A stretch of DNA of 64,000 bases from Sinonovacula constricta (GCA_007844125.1 CM017569.1:9488019-9552018); one strand, 5' to 3'. Shown: positions 1 to 17,000, counted from the stretch's first letter. The notes: generated by a model not told the origin, from the letters alone. Made by a program: numbers and translations.

Positions 1-3000
1 ATTCCATCCAACATATCTGAACACGACACTACGGTCTATTCAGTGTTACATCAACACAAGCTTCTATTCCATCCACATCCAACCTAATCTTGAACAAGAC
101 ACTACTGTCTTATTCAGCTGTACATCACACAAGCTGCTATTCCATCCAACATATCTGAACAAGACACTACGGTCTATTCAGTGTTACATCACACAAGCTT
201 CTATTTCCATCCAACATATCTGAACAAGACACTACGGTCTATTCAGCGTTACATCACACAAGCTGTCTATTCCATACAACATATCTGAACAAGACACTAC
301 GGTCTATTCAGTGTTACATCACACAAGCTTCTATTCCATCAACATATCTGAACAAGACACTACGGTCTATTCAGGTGTTACATCACACAAGCTTCTATTC
401 CATCCAACATATCTGAACAAGACACTACGGTCTATTCAGTGTTACATCACACAAGCTTCTATTCCATCCAACATATCTGAACAAGACACTACGGTCTATT
501 CAGTGTTACATCACACAAGCTTCTATTCCATCCAACATATCTGAACAAGACACTACGGTCTATTCAGTGTTACATCACACAAGCTTCTATTCCATCCAAC
601 ATATCTGAACAAGACACTACGGTCTATTCAGTGTTACATCACACAAGCTTCTATTCCATCCAACATATCTGAACAAGACACTACGGTCTATTCAGTGTTA
701 CATCACACAAGCTTCTATTCCATCCAACATATCTGAACAAGACACTACGGTCTATTCAGTGTTACATCACACAAGCTTCTATTCCATCCAACATATCTGA
801 ACAAGACACTACGGTCTATTCAGCGTTACATCACACAAGCTTCTATTCCATCCAACATATCTGAACAAGACACTACGGTCTATTCAGTGTTACATCACAC
901 AAGCTTCTATTCCATCCAACATATCTGAACAAGACACTACGGTCTATTCAGTGTTACATCACACAAGCTTCTATTCCATCCAACATATCTGAACAAGACA
1001 CTACGGTCTATTCAGTGTTACATCACACAAGCTTCTATTCCATCCAACATATCTGAACAAGACACTACGGTCTATTCAGTGTTACATCACACAAGCTTCT
1101 ATTCCATCCAACATATCTGAACAAGACACTACGGTCTATTCAGCGTTACATCACACAAGCTTCTATTCCATCACACAAGCTTCTATTCCATCCAACATAT
1201 CTGAACAAGACACTACGGTCTATTCAGTGTTACATCACACAAGCTTCTATTCCATCCAACATATCTGAACAAGACACTACGGTCTATTCAGCGTTACATC
1301 ACACAAGCTTCTATTCCATCCAACATATCTGAACAAGACACTACGGTCTATTCAGCGTTACATCACACAAGCTTCTATTCCATCCAACATATCTGAACAA
1401 GACACTACGGTCTATTCAGCGTTACATCACACAAGCTTCTATTCCATCCAACATATCTGAACAAGACACTACGGTCTATTCAGTGTTACATCACACAAGC
1501 TTCTATTCCATCCAACATATCTGAACAAGACACTACGGTCTATTCAGTGTTACATCACACAAGCTTCTATTCCATCCAACATATCTGAACAAGACACTAC
1601 GGTCTATTCAGTGTTACATCACACAAGCTTCTATTCCATCCAACATATCTGAACAAGACACTACGGTCTATTCAGTGTTACATCACACAAGCTTCTATTC
1701 CATCCAACATATCTGAACAAGACACTACGGTCTATTCAGTGTTACATCACACAAGCTTCTATTCCATCCAACATATCTGAACAAGACACTACGGTCTATT
1801 CAGCGTTACATCACACAAGCTTCTATTCCATCCAACATATCTGAACAAGACACTACGGTCTATTCAGTGTTACATCACACAAGCTTCTATTCCATCCAAC
1901 ATATCTGAACAAGACACTACGGTCTATTCAGTGTTACATCACACAAGCTTCTATTCCATCCAACATATCTGAACAAGACACTACGGTCTATTCAGTGTTA
2001 CATCACACAAGCTTCTATTCCATCCAACATATCTGAACAAGACACTACGGTCTATTCAGTGTTACATCACACAAGCTTCTATTCCATCCAACATATCTGA
2101 ACAAGACACTACGGTCTATTCAGTGTTACATCACACAAGCTTCTATTCCATCCAACATATCTGAACAAGACACTACGGTCTATTCAGTGTTACATCACAC
2201 AAGCTTCTATTCCATCCAACATATCTGAACAAGACACTACGGTCTATTCAGTGTTACATCACACAAGCTTCTATTCCATCCAACATATCTGAACAAGACA
2301 CTACGGTCTATTCAGTGTTACATCACACAAGCTTCTATTCCATCCAACATATCTGAACAAGACACTACGGTCTATTCAGCGTTACATCACACAAGCTTCT
2401 ATTCCATCCAACATATCTGAACAAGACACTACGGTCTATTCAGTGTTACATCACACAAGCTTCTATTCCATCCAACATATCTGAACAAGACACTACGGTC
2501 TATTCAGTGTTACATCACACAAGCTTCTATTCCATCCAACATATCTGAACAAGACACTACGGTCTATTCAGTGTTACATCACACAAGCTTCTATTCCATC
2601 CAACATATCTGAACAAGACACTACGGTCTATTCAGTGTTACATCACACAAGCTTCTATTCCATCCAACATATCTGAACAAGACACTACGGTCTATTCAGT
2701 GTTACATCACACAAGCTTCTATTCCATCCAACATATCTGAACAAGACACTACGGTCTATTCAGTGTTACATCACACAAGCTTCTATTCCATCCAACATAT
2801 CTGAACAAGACACTACGGTCTATTCAGCTGTTACATCACACAAGCTTCTATTCCATCCAACATATCTGAACAAGACACTACGGTCTATTCAGTGTTACAT
2901 CACACAAGCTTCTATTCCATCCAACATATCTGAACAAGACACTACGGTCTATTCAGTGTTACATCACACAAGCTTCTATTCCATCCAACATATCTGAACA

Positions 3001-6000
3001 AGACACTACGGTCTATTCAGTGTTACATCACACAAGCTTCTATTCCATCCAACATATCTGAACAAGACACTACGGTCTATTCAGTGTTACATCACACAAG
3101 CTTCTATTCCATCCAACATATCTGAACAAGACACTACGGTCTATTCAGTGTTACATCACACAAGCTTCTATTCCATCCAACATATCTGAACAAGACACTA
3201 CGGTCTATTCAGCTGTTACATCACACAAGCTTCTATTCCATCCAACATATCTGAACAAGACACTACGGTCTATTCAGTGTTACTCACCAAGCTTCTATTC
3301 CATCCAACATATCTGAACAAGACATTACGGTCTATTCAGTGTTACATCACACAAGCTTCTATTCCATCCAACATATCTGAACAAGACACTACGGTCTATT
3401 CAGCGTTACATCACACAAGCTTCTATTCCATCCAACATATCTGAACAAGACACTACGGTCTATTCAGTGTTACATCACACAAGCTTCTATTCCATCCAAC
3501 ATATCTGAACAAGACACTACGGTCTATTCAGTGTTACATCACACAAGCTTCTATTCCATCCAACATATCTGAACAAGACACTACGGTCTATTCAGTGTTA
3601 CATCACACAAGCTTCTATTCCATCCAACATATCTGAACAAGACACTACGGTCTATTCAGCGTTACATCACACAAGCTTCTATTCCATCCAACATATCTGA
3701 ACAAGACACTACGGTCTATTCAGTGTTACATCACACAAGCTTCTATTCCATCCAACATATCTGAACAAGACACTACGGTCTATTCAGTGTTACATCACAC
3801 AAGCTTCTATTCCATACAACATATCTGAACAAGACACTACGGTCTATTCAGTGTTACATCACACAAGCTTCTATTCCATACAACATATCTGAACAAGACA
3901 CTACGGTCTATTCAGTGTTACATCACACAAGCTTCTATTCCATCCAACATATCTGAACAAGACATTACGGTCTATTTAGTGTTACATCACACAAGCTTCT
4001 ATTCCATCCAACATATCTGAACAAGACACTACGGTCCTATTCAGTGTTACATCACACAAGCTTCTATTCCATCCAACATATCTGAACAAGACACTACGGT
4101 CTATTCAGTGTTACATCACACAAGCTTCTATTCCATCCAACATATCTGAACAAGACACTACGGTCTATTCAGTGTTACATCACACAAGCTTCTATTCCAT
4201 CCAACATATCTGAACAAGACACTACGGTCTATTCAGTGTTACATCACACAAGCTTCTATTCCATCCAACATATCTGAACAAGACACTACGGTCTATTCAG
4301 TGTTACATCACACAAGCTTCTATTCCATCCAACATATCTGAACAAGACACTACGGTCTATTCAGTGTTACATCACACAAGCTTCTATTCCATCCAACATA
4401 TCTGAACAAGACACTACGGTCTATTCAGTGTTACATCACACAAGCTTCTATTCCATCCAACATATCTGAACAAGACACTACGGTCTATTCAGTGTTACAT
4501 CACACAAGCTTCTATTCCATCCAACATATCTGAACAAGACACTACGGTCTATTCAGTGTTACATCACACAAGCTTCTATTCCATCCAACATATCTGAACA
4601 AGACACTACGGTCTATTCAGTGTTACATCACACAAGCTTCTATTCCATCCAACATATCTGAACAAGACACTACGGTCTATTCAGTGTTACATCACACAAG
4701 CTTCTATTCCATCCAACATATCTGAACAAGACACTACGGTCTATTCAGTGTTACATCACACAAGCTTCTATTCCATCCAACATATCTGAACAAGACACTA
4801 CGGTCTATTCAGTGTTACATCACACAAGCTTCTATTCCATCCAACATATCTGAACAAGACACTACGGTCTATTCAGTGTTACATCACACAAGCTTCTATT
4901 CCATCCAACATATCTGAACAAGACACTACGGTCTATTCAGTGTTACATCACACAAGCTTCTATTCCATCCAACATATCTGAACAAGACACTACGGTCTAT
5001 TCAGTGTTACATCACACAAGCTTCTATTCCATCCAACATATCTGAACAAGACACTACGGTCTATTCAGTGTTACATCACACAAGCTTCTATTCCATCCAA
5101 CATATCTGAACAAGACACTACGGTCTATTCAGTGTTACATCACACAAGCTTCTATTCCATCCAACATATCTGAACAAGACACTACGGTCTATTCAGTGTT
5201 ACATCACACAAGCTTCTATTCCATCCAACATATCTGAACAAGACACTACGGTCTATTCAGTGTTACATCACACAAGCTTCTATTCCATCCAACATATCTG
5301 AACAAGACACTACGGTCTATTCAGCTGTTACATCACACAAGCTTCTATTCCATCCAACATATCTGAACAAGACACTACGGTCTATTCAGTGTTACATCAC
5401 ACAAGCTTCTATTCCATCCAACATATCTGAACAAGACACTACGGTCTATTCAGTGTTACATCACACAAGCTTCTATTCCATCCAACATATCTGAACAAGA
5501 CACTACGGTCTATTCAGTGTTACATCACACAAGCTTCTATTCCATCCAACATATCTGAACAAGACACTACGGTCTATTCAGTGTTACATCACACAAGCTT
5601 CTATTCCATCCAACATATCTGAACAAGACACTACGGTCTATTCAGTGTTACATCACACAAGCTTCTATTCCATCCAACATATCTGAACAAGACACTACGG
5701 TCTATTCAGGTTACATCACACAAGCTTCTATTCCATCCAACATATCTGAACAAGACACTACGGTCTATTCAGTGTTACATCACACAAGCTTCTATTCCAT
5801 CCAACATATCTGAACAAGACACTACGGTCTATTCAGTGTTACATCACACAAGCTTCTATTCCATCCAACATATCTGAACAAGACACTACGGTCTATTCAG
5901 TGTTACATCACACAAGCTTCTATTCCATCCAACATATCTGAACAAGACACTACGGTCTATTCAGTGTTACATCACACAAGCTTCTATTCCATCCAACATA

Positions 6001-9000
6001 TCTGAACAAGACACTACGGTCTATTCAGTGTTACATCACACAAGCTTCTATTCCATCCAACATATCTGAACAAGACACTACGGTCTATTCAGTGTTACAT
6101 CACACAAGCTTCTATTCCATCCAACATATCTGAACAAGACACTACGGTCTATTCAGTGTTACATCACACAAGCTTCTATTCCATCCAACATATCTGAACA
6201 AGACACTACGGTCTATTCAGTGTTACATCACACAAGCTTCTATTCCATCCAACATATCTGAACAAGACACTACGGTCTATTCAGTGTTACATCACACAAG
6301 CTTCTATTCCATCCAACATATCTGAACAAGACACTACGGTCTATTCAGTGTTACATCACACAAGCTTCTATTCCATCCAACATATCTGAACAAGACACTA
6401 CGGTCTATTCAGTGTTACATCACACAAGCTTCTATTCCATCCAACATATCTGAACAAGACATTACGGTCTATTCAGTGTTACATCACACAAGCTTCTATT
6501 CCATCCAGCATATCTGAACAAGACACTACGGTCTATTCAGTGTTACATCACACAAGCTTCTATTCCATCCAACATATCTGAACAAGACACTACGGTCTAT
6601 TCAGTGTTACATCACACAAGCTTCTATTCCATCCAACATATCTGAACAAGACACTACGGTCTATTCAGTGTTACATCACACAAGCTTCTATTCCATCCAA
6701 CATATCTGAACAAGACACTACGGTCTATTCAGTGTTACATCACACAAGCTTCTATTCCATCCAACATATCTGAACAAGAAATACGGTCTATTCAGTGTTA
6801 CATCACACAAGCTTCTATTCCATCCAACATATCTGAACAAGACATACGGTCTATTCAGTGTTACATCACACAAGCTTCTATTCCATCCAACATATCTGAA
6901 CAAGACACTACGGTCTATTCAGTGTTACATCACACAAGCTTCTATTCCATCCAACATATCTGAACAAGACACTACGGTCTATTCAGTGTTACATCACACA
7001 AGCTTCTATTCCATCCAACATATCTGAACAAGACACTACGGTCTATTCAGTTACATCACACAAGCTTCTATTCCATCCAACATATCTGAACAAGACACTA
7101 CGGTCTATTCAGTGTTACATCACACAAGCTTCTATTCCATCCAACATATCTGAACAAGACACTACGGTCTATTCAGTGTTACATCACACAAGCTTCTATT
7201 CCATCCAACATATCTGAACAAGACACTACGGTCTATTCAGTGTTACATCACACAAGCTTCTATTCCATCCAACATATCTGAACAAGACACTACGGTCTAT
7301 TCAGTGTTACATCACACAAGCTTCTATTCCATCCAACATATCTGAACAAGACACTACGGTCTATTCAGTGTTACATCACACAAGCTTCTATTCCATCCAA
7401 CATATCTGAACAAGACACTACGGTCTATTCAGTGTTACATCACACAAGCTTCTATTCCATCCAACATATCTGAACAAGACACTACGGTCTATTCAGTGTT
7501 ACATCACACAAGCTTCTATTCCATCCAACATATCTGAACAAGACACTACGGTCTATTCAGTGTTACATCACACAAGCTTCTATTCCATCCAACATATCTG
7601 AACAAGACACTACGGTCTATTCAGTGTTACATCACACAAGCTTCTATTCCATCCAACATATCTGAACAAGACACTACGGTCTATTCAGTGTTACATCACA
7701 CAAGCTTCTATTCCATCCAACATATCTGAACAAGACACTACGGTCTATTCAGTGTTACATCACACAAGCTTCTATTCCATCCAACATATCTGAACAAGAC
7801 ACTACGGTCTATTCAGTGTTACATCACACAAGCTTCTATTCCATCCAACATATCTGAACAAGACACTACGGTCTATTCAGTGTTACATCACACAAGCTTC
7901 TATTCCATCCAACATATCTGAACAAGACACTACGGTCTATTCAGTGTTACATCACACAAGCTTCTATTCCATCCAACATATCTGAACAAGACACTACGGT
8001 CTATTCAGTGTTACATCACACAAGCTTCTATTCCATCCAACATATCTGAACAAGACACTACGGTCTATTCAGTGTTACATCACACAAGCTTCTATTCCAT
8101 CCAACATATCTGAACAAGACACTACGGTCTATTCAGTGTTACATCACACAAGCTTCTATTCCATCCAACATATCTGAACAAGACACTACGGTCTATTCAG
8201 TGTTACATCACACAAGCTTCTATTCCATCCAACATATCTGAACAAGACACTACGGTCTATTCAGTGTTACATCACACAAGCTTCTATTCCATCCAACATA
8301 TCTGAACAAGACACTACGGTCTATTCAGTGTTACATCACACAAGCTTCTATTCCATCCAACATATCTGAACAAGACACTACGGTCTATTCAGTGTTACAT
8401 CACACAAGCTTCTATTCCATCCAACATATCTGAACAAGACACTACGGTCTATTCAGTGTTACATCACACAAGCTTCTATTCCATCCAACATATCTGAACA
8501 AGACACTACGGTCTATTCAGTGTTACATCACACAAGCTTCTATTCCATCCAACATATCTGAACAAGACACTACGGTCTATTCAGTGTTACATCACACAAG
8601 CTTCTATTCCATCCAACATATCTGAACAAGACACTACGGTCTATTCAGTGTTACATCACACAAGCTTCTATTCCATCCAACATATCTGAACAAGACACTA
8701 CGGTCTATTCAGTGTTACATCACACAAGCTTCTATTCCATCCAACATATCTGAACAAGACACTACGGTCTATTCAGTGTTACATCACACAAGCTTCTATT
8801 CCATCCAACATATCTGAACAAGACACTACGGTCTATTCAGTGTTACATCACACAAGCTTCTATTCCATCCAACATATCTGAACAAGACACTACGGTCTAT
8901 TCAGTGTTACATCACACAAGCTTCTATTCCATCCAACATATCTGAACAAGACACTACGGTCTATTCAGTGTTACATCACACAAGCTTCTATTCCATCCAA

Positions 9001-12000
9001 CATATCTGAACAAGACACTACGGTCTATTCAGTGTTACATCACACAAGCTTCTATTCCATCCAACATATCTGAACAAGACACTACGGTCTATTCAGTGTT
9101 ACATCACACAAGCTTCTATTCCATCCAACATATCTGAACAAGACACTACGGTCTATTCAGTGTTACATCACACAAGCTTCTATTCCATCCAACATATCTG
9201 AACAAGACACTACGGTCTATTCAGTGTTACATCACACAAGCTTCTATTCCATCCAACATATCTGAACAAGACACTACGGTCTATTCAGTGTTACATCACA
9301 CAAGCTTCTATTCCATCCAACATATCTGAACAAGACACTACGGTCTATTCAGTGTTACATCACACAAGCTTCTATTCCATCCAACATATCTGAACAAGAC
9401 ACTACGGTCTATTCAGTGTTACATCACACAAGCTTCTATTCCATCCAACATATCTGAACAAGACACTACGGTCTATTCAGTGTTACATCACACAAGCTTC
9501 TATTCCATCCAACATATCTGAACAAGACACTACGGTCTATTCAGTGTTACATCACACAAGCTTCTATTCCATCCAACATATCTGAACAAGACACTACGGT
9601 CTATTCAGTGTTACATCACACAAGCTTCTATTCCATCCAACATATCTGAACAAGACACTACGGTCTATTCAGTGTTACATCACACAAGCTTCTATTCCAT
9701 CCAACATATCTGAACAAGACACTACGGTCTATTCAGTGTTACATCACACAAGCTTCTATTCCATCCAACATATCTGAACAAGACACTACGGTCTATTCAG
9801 TGTTACATCACACAAGCTTCTATTCCATCCAACATATCTGAACAAGACACTACGGTCTATTCAGTGTTACATCACACAAGCTTCTATTCCATCCAACATA
9901 TCTGAACAAGACACTACGGTCTATTCAGTGTTACATCACACAAGCTTCTATTCCATCCAACATATCTGAACAAGACACTACGGTCTATTCAGTGTTACAT
10001 CACACAAGCTTCTATTCCATCCAACATATCTGAACAAGACACTACGGTCTATTCAGTGTTACATCACACAAGCTTCTATTCCATCCAACATATCTGAACA
10101 AGACACTACGGTCTATTCAGTGTTACATCACACAAGCTTCTATTCCATCCAACATATCTGAACAAGACACTACGGTCTATTCAGTGTTACATCACACAAG
10201 CTTCTATTCCATCCAACATATCTGAACAAGACACTACGGTCTATTCAGTGTTACATCACACAAGCTTCTATTCCATCCAACATATCTGAACAAGACACTA
10301 CGGTCTATTCAGTGTTACATCACACAAGCTTCTATTCCATCCAACATATCTGAACAAGACACTACGGTCTATTCAGTGTTACATCACACAAGCTTCTATT
10401 CCATCCAACATATCTGAACAAGACACTACGGTCTATTCAGTGTTACATCACACAAGCTTCTATTCCATCCAACATATCTGAACAAGACACTACGGTCTAT
10501 TCAGTGTTACATCACACAAGCTTCTATTCCATCCAACATATCTGAACAAGACACTACGGTCTATTCAGTGTTACATCACACAAGCTTCTATTCCATCCAA
10601 CATATCTGAACAAGACACTACGGTCTATTCAGTGTTACATCACACAAGCTTCTATTCCATCCAACATATCTGAACAAGACACTACGGTCTATTCAGTGTT
10701 ACATCACACAAGCTTCTATTCCATCCAACATATCTGAACAAGACACTACGGTCTATTCAGTGTTACATCACACAAGCTTCTATTCCATCCAACATATCTG
10801 AACAAGACACTACGGTCTATTCAGTGTTACATCACACAAGCTTCTATTCCATCCAACATATCTGAACAAGACACTACGGTCTATTCAGTGTTACATCACA
10901 CAAGCTTCTATTCCATCCAACATATCTGAACAAGACACTACGGTCTATTCAGTGTTACATCACACAAGCTTCTATTCCATCCAACATATCTGAACAAGAC
11001 ACTACGGTCTATTCAGTGTTACATCACACAAGCTTCTATTCCATCCAACATATCTGAACAAGACACTACGGTCTATTCAGTGTTACATCACACAAGCTTC
11101 TATTCCATCCAACATATCTGAACAAGACACTACGGTCTATTCAGTGTTACATCACACAAGCTTCTATTCCATCCAACATATCTGAACAAGACACTACGGT
11201 CTATTCAGTGTTACATCACACAAGCTTCTATTCCATCCAACATATCTGAACAAGACACTACGGTCTATTCAGTGTTACATCACACAAGCTTCTATTCCAT
11301 CCAACATATCTGAACAAGACACTACGGTCTATTCAGTGTTACATCACACAAGCTTCTATTCCATCCAACATATCTGAACAAGACACTACGGTCTATTCAG
11401 TGTTACATCACACAAGCTTCTATTCCATCCAACATATCTGAACAAGACACTACGGTCTATTCAGTGTTACATCACACAAGCTTCTATTCCATCCAACATA
11501 TCTGAACAAGACACTACGGTCTATTCAGTGTTACATCACACAAGCTTCTATTCCATCCAACATATCTGAACAAGACACTACGGTCTATTCAGTGTTACAT
11601 CACACAAGCTTCTATTCCATCCAACATATCTGAACAAGACACTACGGTCTATTCAGTGTTACATCACACAAGCTTCTATTCCATCCAACATATCTGAACA
11701 AGACACTACGGTCTATTCAGTGTTACATCACACAAGCTTCTATTCCATCCAACATATCTGAACAAGACACTACGGTCTATTCAGTGTTACATCACACAAG
11801 CTTCTATTCCATCCAACATATCTGAACAAGACACTACGGTCTATTCAGTGTTACATCACACAAGCTTCTATTCCATACAACATATCTGAACAAGACATTA
11901 CGGTCTATTTAGTGTTACATCACACAAGCTTCTATTCCATCCAACATATCTGAACAAGACACTACGGTCTATTCAGTGTTACATCACACAAGCTTCTATT

Positions 12001-14050
12001 CCATCCAACATATCTGAACAAGACACTACGGTCTATTCAGCGTTACATCACACAAGCTTCTATTCCATCCAACATATCTGAACAAGACATTACGGTCTAT
12101 TCAGCGTTACATCACACAAGCTTCTATTCCATCCAACATATCTGAACAAGACACTACGGTCTATTCAGTGTTACATCACACAAGCTTCTATTCCATACAA
12201 CATATCTGAACAAGACACTACGGTCTATTCAGTGTTACATCACACAAGCTTGTATTCCATCCAACATATCTGAACAAGACACTACGGTCTATTCAGTGTT
12301 ACATCACACAAGCTTCTATTCCATCCAACATATCTGAACAAGACACTACGGTCTATTCAGTGTTACATCACACAAGCTTCTATTCCATACAACATATCTG
12401 AACAAGACACTACGGTCTATTCAGCGTTATATCACACAAGATTCTATTCCATACAACATATCTGAACAAGACACTACGGTCTATTCAGCGTTACATCACA
12501 CAAGCTTCTATTCCATCCAGCATATCTGAACAAGACATTACGGTCTATTCAGCGTTACATCACACAAGCTTCTATTCCATCCAACATATCTGAACAAGAC
12601 ACTACGGTCTATTCAGCGTTACATCACACAAGCTTCTATTCCATCCAACATATCTGAACAAGACACTACGGTCTATTCAGTGTTACATCACACAAGCTTC
12701 TATTCCATCCAACATATCTGAACAAGACACTGTGGTCTATTCAGCGTTACTTCACACAAGCTTCTATTCCATCCAACATATCTGAACAAGACACTACGGT
12801 CTATTCAGTGTTACATCACACAAGCTTCTATTCCATCCAACATATCTGAACAAGACACTGTGGTCTATTCAGCGTTACATCACACAAGATTCTATTCCAT
12901 ACAACATATCTGAACAAGACACTACGGTCTATTCAGTGTTACATCACACAAGCTTCTATTCCATCCAACATATCTGAACAAGACACTACGGTCTATTCAG
13001 TGTTACATCACACAAGCTTCTATTCCATCCAACATATCTGAACAAGACACTACGGTCTATTCAGTGTTACATCACACAAGCTTCTATTCCATCCAACATA
13101 TCTGAACAAGACATTACGGTCTATTCAGTGTTACATCACACAAGCTTCTATTCCATCCAACATATCTGAACAAGACATTACGGTCTATTCAGTGTTACAT
13201 CACACAAGCTTCTATTCCATCCAACATATCTGAACAAGACACTACGGTCTATTCAGTGTTACATCACACAAGCTTCTATTCCATCCAACATATCTGAACA
13301 AGACACTACGGTCTATTCAGTGTTACATCACTCAAGCTTCTATTCCATCCAACATATCTGAACAAGACACTGTGGTCTATTCAGTGTTACATCACACAAG
13401 CTTCTATTCCATCCAACATATCTGAACAAGACATTACGGTCTATTCAGCGTTACATCACACAAGCTTCTATTCCATCCAACATATCTGAACAAGACACTA
13501 CGGTCTATTCAGTGTTACATCACACAAGCTTCTATTCCATCCAACATATCTGAACAAGACACTACGGTCTATTCAGTGTTACATCACACAAGATTCTATT
13601 CCATCCAACATATCTGAACAAGACACTACGGTCTATTTAGTGTTACATCACTCAAGCTTCTATTCCATCCAACATATCTGAACAAGACACTACGGTCTAT
13701 TCAGTGTTACATCACACAAGCTTCTATTCCATCCAACATATCTGAACAAGACATTACGGTCTATTCAGTGTTACATCACACAAGCTTCTATTCCATCCAA
13801 CATATCTGAACAAGACACTACGGTCTATTTAGTGTTACATCACTCAAGCTTCTATTCCATCCAACATATCTGAACAAGACACTACGGTCTATTCAGTGTT
13901 ACATCACACAAGCTTCTATTCCATCCAACATATCTGAACAAGACACTACGGTCTATTCAGTGTTACATCACACAAGCTTCTATTCCATCCAACATATCTG
14001 AACAAGACACTACGGTCTATTCAGCGTTACATCACACAAGCTTCTATTCC
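1..14050. repeat. 64-bp satellite array, about 219 copies
   Basis: This is a head-to-tail array of a 64-bp unit. Each unit carries an AAGCTT (HindIII) site and the motifs 'ccatccaacatatctgaaca' and 'gacactacggtctattcag'. The array begins before the window and ends abruptly near 14050, where the sequence becomes non-repetitive. Copies from about 4030 to 11870 are almost identical. Copies on both sides carry point variants (agtgtt/agcgtt, gacact/gacatt, ccatcc/ccatac) and small indels, for example near 1-330, 1170, 3285, 5709, 6778 and 7050. No coding function is seen. Short open frames here come only from indels that shift the repeat frame. Confidence 0.98.
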
Positions 14051-17000
14051 CATTCACACATTAATTAAGAAAATGTAAATAGGAAATGTGCTTTTCTAGT
14101 TATGATAGTCTAACTATTACATAAGTGACCATTTTACATCAAGATCTTAACTTTGGGGATTTTTGTTGTAACACTAATATTTTAAGGATGTGTGCTATTT
14201 TCTTGCACAAAACATCATAACATTTCAACATCAACAAAATGATGGGATAAATAAAAGACAAAAGCTTTAATCACTACAAAAATACACATCTGGGGACCTC
14301 CCTTTCAAGCAAGGCCGATATCCTCTTTTACAGGTGAAATTAAGTAAATTTAGGAATAATGGAATCGCCATAGTGATGACATCACAAGTTTGAAGAGAGA
14401 GTGAGTGGTGAGTATTTTTGTTGTTCTTTTATTTAGTAATCTTCTTAATAAGTTATATTAGCAAATTTTTGTTTGTTTACGTAAGCTATCAAACATGCAT
14501 CGTTTGCTGAAAAAATATGGTTGAATTAAGACAATTTGAAAACTACATAAACGGAAACATTTTCTAAAAAATATCAGTTATCTGATAAATATGGGTAGAT
14601 CTTCTATAGCTTACTGTTTGCCACTACCGCAATTTACTAAGTTTTCATTGATTTGCTGATATACTCACATGTAATAGTAGCTGAGGACAGCGGCAGACCC
14701 ACTGCTAGAAAGACGACCAGGTTAATGAACATGCTGCGGCGATGCTGTAGAAAGACTGTATCACACATTGTTTCACCGAACCATCCACACGCAATGTTCA
14801 ATATCACATTCTAATGCAGTACTGTCATCTCCTGTGCACTATATGATATTTAACATTTAAACAAGGTGTCAATTAAGGGGACGGCTTCCGACTTTTGTGT
14901 GCGATCTCAAAACCTAACTCACGATATTTGCACTTGTGCTAAACTTTAAACTACGCATTGTCTAAAATGGAAAACACTAACCTATTCGTCAAACGTCCAT
15001 AGAAACAAACATTTATACTGAACTATGCTGAAACAATAAACTTAGGAAACCGCTTAATAACCGCTGGGGTTCGAATATGCGTAAGGGCGAAACTTCCATT
15101 CGGGGAGGTCTTCTGGATGACATTTGATTCACTGATGCTTCTACCCTGGTATTTGTCTGAGATCTACATCCGTTAACAGTATCTGGACGTCACAATACAT
15201 ACCTTAATCGCGTGACAGCTATGTACCATAAAAACAAAACAAACGATTTGATTGAAAAAGGTAATGTGTACAAGTATTGTTGAAGTAGAAAATACATATA
15301 GAATTTAGAAATATTCAACCTCCCACAAGCACAGTGCAAACTTTACATTACCTGATTAACCTGATGATCTAATTACAACTTTAAATCCATAATTTGAACT
15401 AAAAACTTGTCGTTTAGAAATAGTTATTTTAAATGTTAGTAGTTCCCATTCATGCCAATCTTTCGTAGCTACGTGTAGAGGTAGTTAGAGAAAACAATAC
15501 AAAATTTTACCGCACCATTGCTTTAGTTAAGACTTGAAAAGTGATATGAATAGATTTCCTTATTTGATCGACTGGGCCCATTGATTTCACCTCTATGTTG
15601 CACTCACGTATGAACGGCGTTGTGTACTTGGTTTTATTTTCACATACGATGACTTATATAGGCAAGCTAGTATTTGTGTAGTATGTGTGGATTTAACCTA
15701 TACCAAGTTTCTATATATAAAATGTCAAATATCTTGTAATGTCAGGGCAACAGTTAAGCTAAGATTTATGACAAACATGCATTCCACTTTCCTATTTAAT
15801 AAAATGAAACACTGCTGGGCAAATCGGTGTACTGGAATGACTTACCAATATGAATGACACATATTCCCGCATGCGCAGTTAGGAGATACTGGGTTGCTGA
15901 GTTTAAAATGGCAGATAAAAATAGTCGCGACGCATTTGATTCTCCATAAACAAAACATTTTCTAGGAATAACGTTCACATAATCTCAGAAGTAATATTAA
16001 CATTTTACTAACAAATAAATCAAAGTTGCTAGTTTGTCCAAGTCGCTTTAATTGTAATGTGTGTGTGTGCGTGCGTATGTGGGCATTGCAAATATGCATA
16101 CCTAAGTGTTATTACTATTAAACCATGACTTAAATAACGTTACAAATTTTACTTTACTACAAAAAGTAAAGAGTAAAAATCCAATCTCAGTAGTGTTGTA
16201 TTTCATTGTGTACTTCAGAAGTTTGATGTCATTATTTATAATATTAGTACATATTTATATGCGAAAATGAGTTGTATACTTGAACATATAGTTAGTCGTT
16301 AAAATAAAATACCTTTAATATGAATAATGTTTTAAACAAATCTACATTTGAATATTTCGTCAGCCATCATACCGAACTAATGCCTAATTTTACTTAATTG
16401 GGAAAAATAGCTTTAATGTTAGTTATACGCATTAAATGAAACACATAATTTCCTTTTGTGCTCAAATGTATAACAACTGAAATTGAAATAAAACAAACAT
16501 TTGTATTTCTTTAACAATTTATTAAAAAGAAAAACAACAACAAATATTTACATAGTATAAGGACAATAACACAATGATATATATAATTACACGCATACTT
16601 TTCTTCAACATGTACAGCCTAAAGGAGGGCGGATCCAGAATGTTGTTGTACATGCTTTTGCTCTAAAAAACAAAAACAACCCTGTTGTTAACAAATCACA
16701 AGTAACTGTTTACTTGCCCATTGGGACAGTAAGGCATTGCATTTGATAATGCTATTTTTATAATCTTGTGGCAATGATTTTTAAATGGATATTAAATACC
16801 ATTAGGGTGGGGTGTGTTTTATGTTATTTGGATAAATGATATGTCCAGCATGTAAAGTGTAAAACTAAATCGTTAAAAAGTGACATTATAAACCTTTAAT
16901 GTATTCTGATTGTTATATAATATCGGTTATATGCATAAAACATGACAAGTGTTGAATAAAAACATAACCAACAGTGTGTTTATAAACATACATGTGTAAA

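Noticed and set aside
311..6903. Short open frames in the satellite (311-544 plus, 6718-6903 minus)
   Set aside because: They arise only where indels shift the repeat frame and encode the repeat itself.
1..14050. CRISPR-like array of regular repeats
   Set aside because: The units are contiguous 64-bp copies with no unique spacers, in a eukaryotic sequence. It is satellite DNA.
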